From positions 1 to 27,283 of the forward strand of contig JAVERC010000044.1 of NCBI GenBank assembly GCA_034007295.1: 27,283 bases of DNA. The letters run 5' to 3'. The notes beneath the pieces are model-generated. The model made no database searches. It was given only the letters and a program-made list of their open reading frames with translations, and was not told the DNA's origin. The position numbers were made by a program, and so were the translations under genes. This DNA is from JACKCP01 sp034007295. Its GTDB lineage: Bacteria; Desulfobacterota; Desulfobacteria; Desulfobacterales; JACKCP01. Below are positions 23,901 through 27,283 of the stretch, piece by piece. How positions within the stretch are numbered: the first letter of the stretch is position 1; each line of letters opens with the position of its first letter.

Positions 23901-25113
23901 CAACCTCAGGGTCAAGTTTAACAGAGCCTTTTGCATGGGCTGTAATTTCATTTACACAAAGATCAGCTCCAGTAACATCTTTTATAAGCTCCCTTCCGGA
24001 CCCTGTTGTTGCAACACCGCAGATAACTGGATCAATATCTGAAAAAAGATTTTTTACGGCCTTGAAAAGTTCTGTCACAGCATTTACGGGATCTCCTTTT
24101 GTTCTTGAATAAAGTCCTGCAAGAATATCTCCCTCAAGGTCTGTTACAACAGCTTTTGTACTTGTGGAGCCCACATCGATTCCAATGTAGATTTTAATGT
24201 TTTTCTCTTTGGGTGTTTTATATTTTGTTATTTCAATTTTATTTTCAATATATGTAAGATCTTTTTCAAAATCAGGATAATCAGGAAGGTTTATTACAAG
24301 GGGCTTTCTGATTTCTCTTTTTTGGCCGTCTCCGGAGGTAAGTTTTTCTATATCATCAAATCTGTTTTTACCAAGAACAGCTGCTCCGAATGCATTGAAA
24401 AAGGTGCTTAATTCATGAACAATAACCTGTTTTTCAAGGGAATTTGCAAGTTCCTTTACTATTTTTTTATTTCTGCTCATTCCGCCTGTTAATAAAACAT
24501 TTCCTTTGAGTTCTCTTCCTTTTAATGTATTTGAAATTACACTTCGTGTCACACCTGTGCAAAGTCCTGCCGCAATTGCATCAGGATTAAAACCCTGTGC
24601 CTGGGCATGTATTATATCTGATTTTGCAAAAACAGCACATCTTGTTGCAATTGAAGGTTCAATCCCTTTAAACTCAGCCGCTTTTTGTGAGAGGGTTTCT
24701 GTTTCAAAACCAAGCCTTTCTGCCTGCTGATCCATGAAGCTTCCTGTTCCTGATGCACAGTCGGAGTTTACGCTGTGTTCAAGGTAATTGAAATTCTCAT
24801 CAAGAAGAACAAGTGAAAAACTTTCACATCCAATGGAAAGAATATTTCTGCATTTTGTATCAAGCACACGGTTTGCCTCAACAGAAGCAACAACTGGATC
24901 AATTGTTTCAATTTCTTTAAAGTTTATGTTTCCGGTTATTCCGAAAAAACTGTTTTTTGTGTCAAAAGAAGAATTTTTTATTAAATTTAAAACACTTTGA
25001 AATGTTTTTGAAATATCTCCGTTGTGTTCCATGCTTCCTGTCATTACAGGTTTATTGTTTTCTAAAACTGCGTAATGTATATTTTTTGAACCAAAATCAA
25101 AACCTATGTTCAT
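20992..25113 (-). CDS. Giant 2-hydroxyacyl-CoA dehydratase activase-related protein (two activase domains, DUF2229, HgdB-like region)
   Basis: The 1373-aa protein joins two BcrAD/BadFG-type ASKHA ATPase domains, a cysteine-containing connector, a DUF2229 region and a region like the HgdB dehydratase component. Domain 2 is canonical: GIDVGSTSTK (311-320), EIGGQDSK (409-416), and cluster-ligand cysteines C434 in CAAGTG and C472 in SDRC. Domain 1 keeps the cysteines (C119 in CASGTG, C159 in TRC), but its ATP motifs are degraded (GFDFGSKNIH; SIGCESFSL). C585, C588, C592 and C610 could bind metal or a cluster. Activases use ATP to drive a low-potential electron from an Fe-S cluster into a partner. 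The partner of this long form is not established, and no separate dehydratase subunits are adjacent. AGGAAA precedes ATG 25113. Confidence 0.9.
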   Translation of the reverse strand: MNIGFDFGSKNIHYAVLENNKPVMTGSMEHNGDISKTFQSVLNLIKNSSFDTKNSFFGITGNINFKEIETIDPVVASVEANRVLDTKCRNILSIGCESFSLVLLDENFNYLEHSVNSDCASGTGSFMDQQAERLGFETETLSQKAAEFKGIEPSIATRCAVFAKSDIIHAQAQGFNPDAIAAGLCTGVTRSVISNTLKGRELKGNVLLTGGMSRNKKIVKELANSLEKQVIVHELSTFFNAFGAAVLGKNRFDDIEKLTSGDGQKREIRKPLVINLPDYPDFEKDLTYIENKIEITKYKTPKEKNIKIYIGIDVGSTSTKAVVTDLEGDILAGLYSRTKGDPVNAVTELFKAVKNLFSDIDPVICGVATTGSGRELIKDVTGADLCVNEITAHAKGSVKLDPEVDTIIEIGGQDSKFTLIDKGVVTQATMNYVCAAGTGSFIEEQAIRLGMELSEISDAVEGKKAPFTSDRCTVYMERDLNIFLSEGWDKKEIMGAVLNSVCDNYLSKVVGKSQTGQKIWFQGATARNKALVAVFQNKLGKPVNVSKYCHLTGAIGCVITLMEKKITKSSFEGIDFTCKVESEICTLCHNRCELRVYTTKERKTAWGLKCGRDYNDNKAGKKETVSAFEKSFYEIFKSEAVNLKNSSKPVIGIPETLYMVEYLPMFQSFFNKLGFNVIIEKSSAQKLSKGMTMINADFCAPMALSHGMVESLFRKNPDFIFLPTIINEQSYTKKLEKEELFRQKDTDSYFCYYSSYAGSIINFLPGFDFKNKILHPKLRLNNTTDEAVGNMLADSISEILSVKREDIVKAYIESRLEFMDKKKNFVKQGKSVLNKKTDKPKILLLGRPYTLFDKRINLGIPAKLESMGFDILSQSMLDLENEDKNADHLENMHWYFGQQILLALESVRKNRDLYPIFLTCFRCSPDSYLINYFRDYMEKAGKPYLILQLDEHSSDVGYMTRIEAAIDTFVSDFNLKKIKISEPKRKSCSPDSLEKGDRVLIPMTDKRINSLQKAVFEGAGFDAEVCELDREMLNTGYRYVTGGECLPNVAIAGSVISTMKNKNYDPEKTVVYLPNLCLSCNFNQYANLIRLSCANAGAGNIKIMNKNGLEAVPGLPARSNAYLLSVTFLSSILNKLKFRYLPYEKEEGKTIEVVEKSEEIIRQHILNKKSLFKAAEEIKNEFLKLPLPDYRKPRIGILGDMYAKYNHILNDDICDYAQKLGGEILLPSYNELMLHTAHSDVVEFDEDPKLWKTMAGYESKFEEIFKDILDETLFEPGLDECHELMKEFGFKEFITGETTISTGRLLYYIKHKAVDAVIHVNPVFCCPGVISSSLFRKIQEEFNIPVINLFYDGTNKPNKMIVPHMFYLNRKNA

Positions 25114-25548
25114 TTTTTTATTTTCCTGATTTTTTTAATTGTTTACAATTTTTTTAACTCTGCTTTTTTTGAAAATTTTTTTTGTGAAAAAAAAGCAAAC
25201 AATTAATATCAGAGTTTGATAAAAGCTTGTCAAGCTGTATTTTCGGTTATCCTGGTTCTTTGATTGGAGAGGTGTTTTGCTTAAAAAGCAGTTTTTGTTT
25301 TAAAGGTATTTTTTGTTTAATATGAATAAATTTTTATTAGTAAAAAAATGGTTTTCACTAGAAAGTTTTTGGAAATTGGAAAAAATTTTATAAAAAGTTT
25401 ATATTATAATAAATTTTTTTAGCCTGAAAAATTAAAAATTTTTATTGTCATAAGCTTCTGAATTGTATGGATAATATCCAGGTAAATGTATTATTTAAAA
25501 TTTAAAATAATTGGCTGAAATAATAAATATTTGAAAATAAAGCAAATA
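25114..25548. other. Long AT-rich intergenic region without recognisable gene
   Basis: This stretch separates the activase start from the cold-shock promoter region. It contains only short T/A-rich runs and a weak TGCTT/AAGCA hairpin near 25280. I found no coding frame, tRNA or repeat-family copy in it. Promoters for the activase gene must lie here but none is distinctive. Confidence 0.5.
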
Positions 25549-25576
25549 TTGCTTGCTATTAAATGGTTTTTAATAC
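25549..25576 (+). promoter_or_regulatory. Candidate promoter of the cold-shock gene
   Basis: TTGCTT (25549-25554) and TAATAC (25571-25576) are 16 bp apart. They would start a transcript near 25583 with a ~115-nt untranslated leader, a length usual for cold-shock genes. Confidence 0.4.
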
Positions 25577-25590
25577 ACCATACAAAAAGT

Positions 25591-25604
25591 TTCTCAATTG
25601 AGAA
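25591..25604 (+). promoter_or_regulatory. Palindrome at the predicted 5' end of the cold-shock mRNA
   Basis: TTCTCAATTGAGAA is a perfect 14-bp palindrome, ~10 nt after the predicted transcript start. It could form a 5' hairpin that stabilises the mRNA or be an operator. Confidence 0.3.
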
Positions 25605-25698
25605 TTGCAGTTTCGTTATAAAGGAATATCCATTTAAAAAGTGGCATTACCCGAAGTATCGAAATAAATTTAAATTAATTACGTAAGGAAAAGTCACT

Positions 25699-25896
25699 AT
25701 GGCAAATGGAACAGTAAAATGGTTTAACGACGCAAAAGGTTTTGGATTTATTGAGCAGGATAATGGTTCTGATGTATTTGTTCATCATACAGGAATTAAC
25801 TGCACAGGCTTTAAATCACTTCAGGAAGGTGCAAGAGTTACATTTGATATTCAGCAGGGTCCAAAAGGTTCTTCTGCAATAAATGTAACTGAATAA
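25699..25896 (+). CDS. Cold-shock protein, CspA family
   Basis: The 65-aa single-domain protein has the RNA-binding motifs KGFGFI (RNP1) and DVFVHH (RNP2) of the cold-shock domain, and starts MANGTVKWFNDAKG, typical of CspA-like proteins. It binds single-stranded RNA or DNA and melts RNA secondary structure in the cytoplasm. TAAGGA lies upstream of ATG 25699. It is monocistronic, with a long leader and a strong terminator. Whether it is cold-inducible or constitutive cannot be decided from sequence. Confidence 0.96.
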   Translation: MANGTVKWFNDAKGFGFIEQDNGSDVFVHHTGINCTGFKSLQEGARVTFDIQQGPKGSSAINVTE

Positions 25897-25976
25897 TAAT
25901 TAAAAACAGTTATTGAAAGAAAACCATAATTTTTGCTCATCTGCAGAAAAATAGTTTTCTTTCATATGCCAAATAG

Positions 25977-26018
25977 AAAAAAGGTTCTTTTGTTTAGTTC
26001 AAAAGTGCCTTTTTTTTT
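25977..26018 (+). terminator. Intrinsic terminator of the cold-shock gene
   Basis: AAAAAAGG-TT-CTTTTG pairs with CAAAAG-TG-CCTTTTTT, with two mismatches in the middle and a 7-base loop. It ends in a run of nine T. A longer-range inverted repeat (TGAAAGAAAAC with GTTTTCTTTCA) precedes it at about 25915-25962. Confidence 0.75.
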
Positions 26019-26022
26019 GCTT

Positions 26023-26375
26023 TAAAATTTTTAATAATCGATTATGATTTTCATATATTCAAAAAATATCACGCTTTAATTCAAAAAAACACAGTCAGTT
26101 TAAGTATTCTTTCCAAAAAAACCCCTTTATAATTGAAAAATATATAAATTTTAGTTTGTTAAAAGATAAAATGATTTTTTATATCAATATTTTTTTGACG
26201 ATTTTTTTGTGTACTAATTTATAGCCCGGCTGTATATATATAGATATTTATTAATCAAGCTGTATTTGAAATTATGCAGGGTTTAACCAAGCAGGATAAA
26301 CTATGCAAAATGGTTAATTAATTAAAATTAACTTAGATCTATTTTATTTACAGCGAAACAATTTAAGGAGTTAAA
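26023..26375 (+). promoter_or_regulatory. Leader region of the PEP-CTERM gene with a candidate promoter
   Basis: No gene is visible here. TTGACG (26195-26200) with TTATAG (26219-26224), 18 bp apart, is the best sigma-70-like pair and would give a ~145-nt leader. I looked for a sigma-54 site (GG-N10-GC pattern with the usual context), as is common for PEP-CTERM genes, and saw no convincing one. Confidence 0.35.
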
Positions 26376-27017
26376 ATGAAAACGGTTTTTGTTAAGATTT
26401 TTTTGGCAGGTATTTTTTTATTAAGTTCAGCATTATCAGTAAATGCTGGTGTTATTTATGAGCAGACTTTTAATCCTTATGATGAGGGAGCTTATTTTGC
26501 TGAAGATCCAAATTATAAGATGTATGATAATTTCTTTTTATCAGATTCTTTTTCAATAAATAAGGCTTCAATATGGGGAACTTACTGGAGTAACGGTGTT
26601 TCACCTGATCCTGCGGTTTTTAACCTTTCTTTTTACACAGATACAAACTTTGATGATCCTGTTTATAATTTTATTTTAAGTGCATCCTCACTTACAGATA
26701 CAGGGTTTGATCACAATGGTATCTCAGATATTTTAAAAATTGATTTTAACTTTAATACAACTTTGTTCTTTGACGCTTCTAAAGAATACTGGTTTGGCGT
26801 TCAGGCATTGAATCCTCTTTCCAATTCTTTTGCATGGCAGAATTCATTTGCTGTAGATAACCTTTACTACCAAAATTCCAATGCAAGAATAAATGATGCA
26901 GATGTTGCTTTTTCCCTTGAATATTCACCTGTGCCAGAGCCTGCTTCCTTGATATTATTGGGTGCAGGGATTTTATTTTTGGGCTTAATATGCAAAAAAA
27001 AGTTTATTAGCTGCTGA
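26376..27017 (+). CDS. PEP-CTERM sorting-domain exported protein
   Basis: The 213-aa protein has a Sec signal peptide (cleavage likely after A24, VNA|G) and a C-terminal sorting signal. VPEPAS (186-191) is followed by a hydrophobic helix LILLGAGILFLGLI and the basic tail CKKK. Exosortase (EpsH-type) recognises this signal and processes the protein for the cell surface or extracellular polysaccharide matrix. The middle (~25-185) is rich in Asn, Asp, Phe and Tyr and seems beta-rich. I recognise no catalytic motif, and only one Cys lies outside the tail region or none. AAGGAG is 5-6 nt before ATG 26376. No exosortase gene is in the window. Confidence 0.9.
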   Translation: MKTVFVKIFLAGIFLLSSALSVNAGVIYEQTFNPYDEGAYFAEDPNYKMYDNFFLSDSFSINKASIWGTYWSNGVSPDPAVFNLSFYTDTNFDDPVYNFILSASSLTDTGFDHNGISDILKIDFNFNTTLFFDASKEYWFGVQALNPLSNSFAWQNSFAVDNLYYQNSNARINDADVAFSLEYSPVPEPASLILLGAGILFLGLICKKKFISC

Positions 27018-27029
27018 TAAATTTATTTA

Positions 27030-27060
27030 AAATAAGAAGGCAGCCTTTGCCTTCTTATTT
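27030..27060 (+). terminator. Intrinsic terminator after the PEP-CTERM gene
   Basis: AAATAAGAAGGCA and TGCCTTCTTATTT are perfect 13-bp arms around a 5-base loop, followed by T/A-rich sequence, 12 bp after the stop codon. Confidence 0.75.
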
Positions 27061-27233
27061 ATATATTTCACACCTCTTTTATGCTTACGCATAACAAAAA
27101 ATTCAAGCTAAACAAATTTTGGATTAAAGAAAAATTTTCAAGGAGTTGCTTTTTTAAGGCAGAAAAATGAGTATAAGATGATTTTGAAAAAGTATGGAGT
27201 TGAATAAAAGGCTTTATTTAATAAAAAATTAAC

Positions 27234-27283
27234 TTAGTTGCTGAACGAAAACTGCCTTTTTTGTCCATTCTTAAGTCAGACTC
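27234..27283 (+). repeat. 145-bp interspersed repeat, copy running off the window end
   Basis: TTAGTTGCTGAACGAAAACT followed by GCCTTTTTTGTCCATTCTTAAG matches the left end of the family over all 50 visible bases. Whether it is complete cannot be seen. Between the terminator (27060) and this copy I see no gene, only a small TTATGC/GCATAA hairpin near 27080. Confidence 0.8.

Overview
The window reads as a chromosomal segment of an AT-rich, Gram-negative anaerobe, most likely a member of the Desulfobacterota (Desulfobacterales-like). Inference rests on lipoproteins, a lipid A-type acyltransferase and a PEP-CTERM surface protein (Gram-negative envelope), together with a giant 2-hydroxyacyl-CoA dehydratase activase-type protein and an acetyl-CoA hydrolase/transferase family enzyme (anaerobic acyl-CoA metabolism). 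No rRNA, tRNA, CRISPR array, phage gene or transposase gene was found.

Layout. 1-1.6 kb: the 3' end of a pbpC-type penicillin-binding protein, a repeat fragment and an unrecognised 198-aa gene. 1.7-5.5 kb, minus strand: a 5'-nucleotidase-family lipoprotein and a YbiT-like ABC-F ATPase. The ABC-F gene is preceded by a leader holding two overlapping small ORFs and an intrinsic terminator. 5.6-7.7 kb: a full 145-bp repeat, a decayed M3 peptidase gene and a YprB-like exonuclease. 7.7-13.5 kb: a CoA-transferase and a tandem universal stress protein (minus strand), divergent from a 1062-aa Cache/PAS hybrid histidine kinase. 13.6-17.5 kb: glpD, a solo solute-binding protein, a 193-bp multi-hairpin element and mtnA. 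17.5-21 kb: a repeat cluster, an MgtC-family protein, an O-methyltransferase and an LpxL/HtrB-type acyltransferase. 21-25.1 kb: the 1373-aa activase. 25.1-27.3 kb: a cold-shock protein, a PEP-CTERM protein and another repeat copy at the window edge.

Most genes are single transcription units with housekeeping or stress roles, and no large operon or defence island is visible. Two signals stand out. One is a short interspersed repeat: two complete 145-bp copies and five partial or edge copies lie in intergenic DNA, with imperfect terminal inverted repeats starting TTAGT and ending ACTAA. One complete copy is flanked by TTAA and another supplies the stop codon of mtnA. The other is the ABC-F leader: an 11-codon ORF overlaps a 23-codon ORF (TAATG), which runs through a terminator hairpin and overlaps the ABC-F start (ATGA). 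This has the architecture of a translation-responsive attenuator. A second, larger palindromic element (16079-16271) and a fragment of it at 18.7 kb form a further unexplained repeat type.
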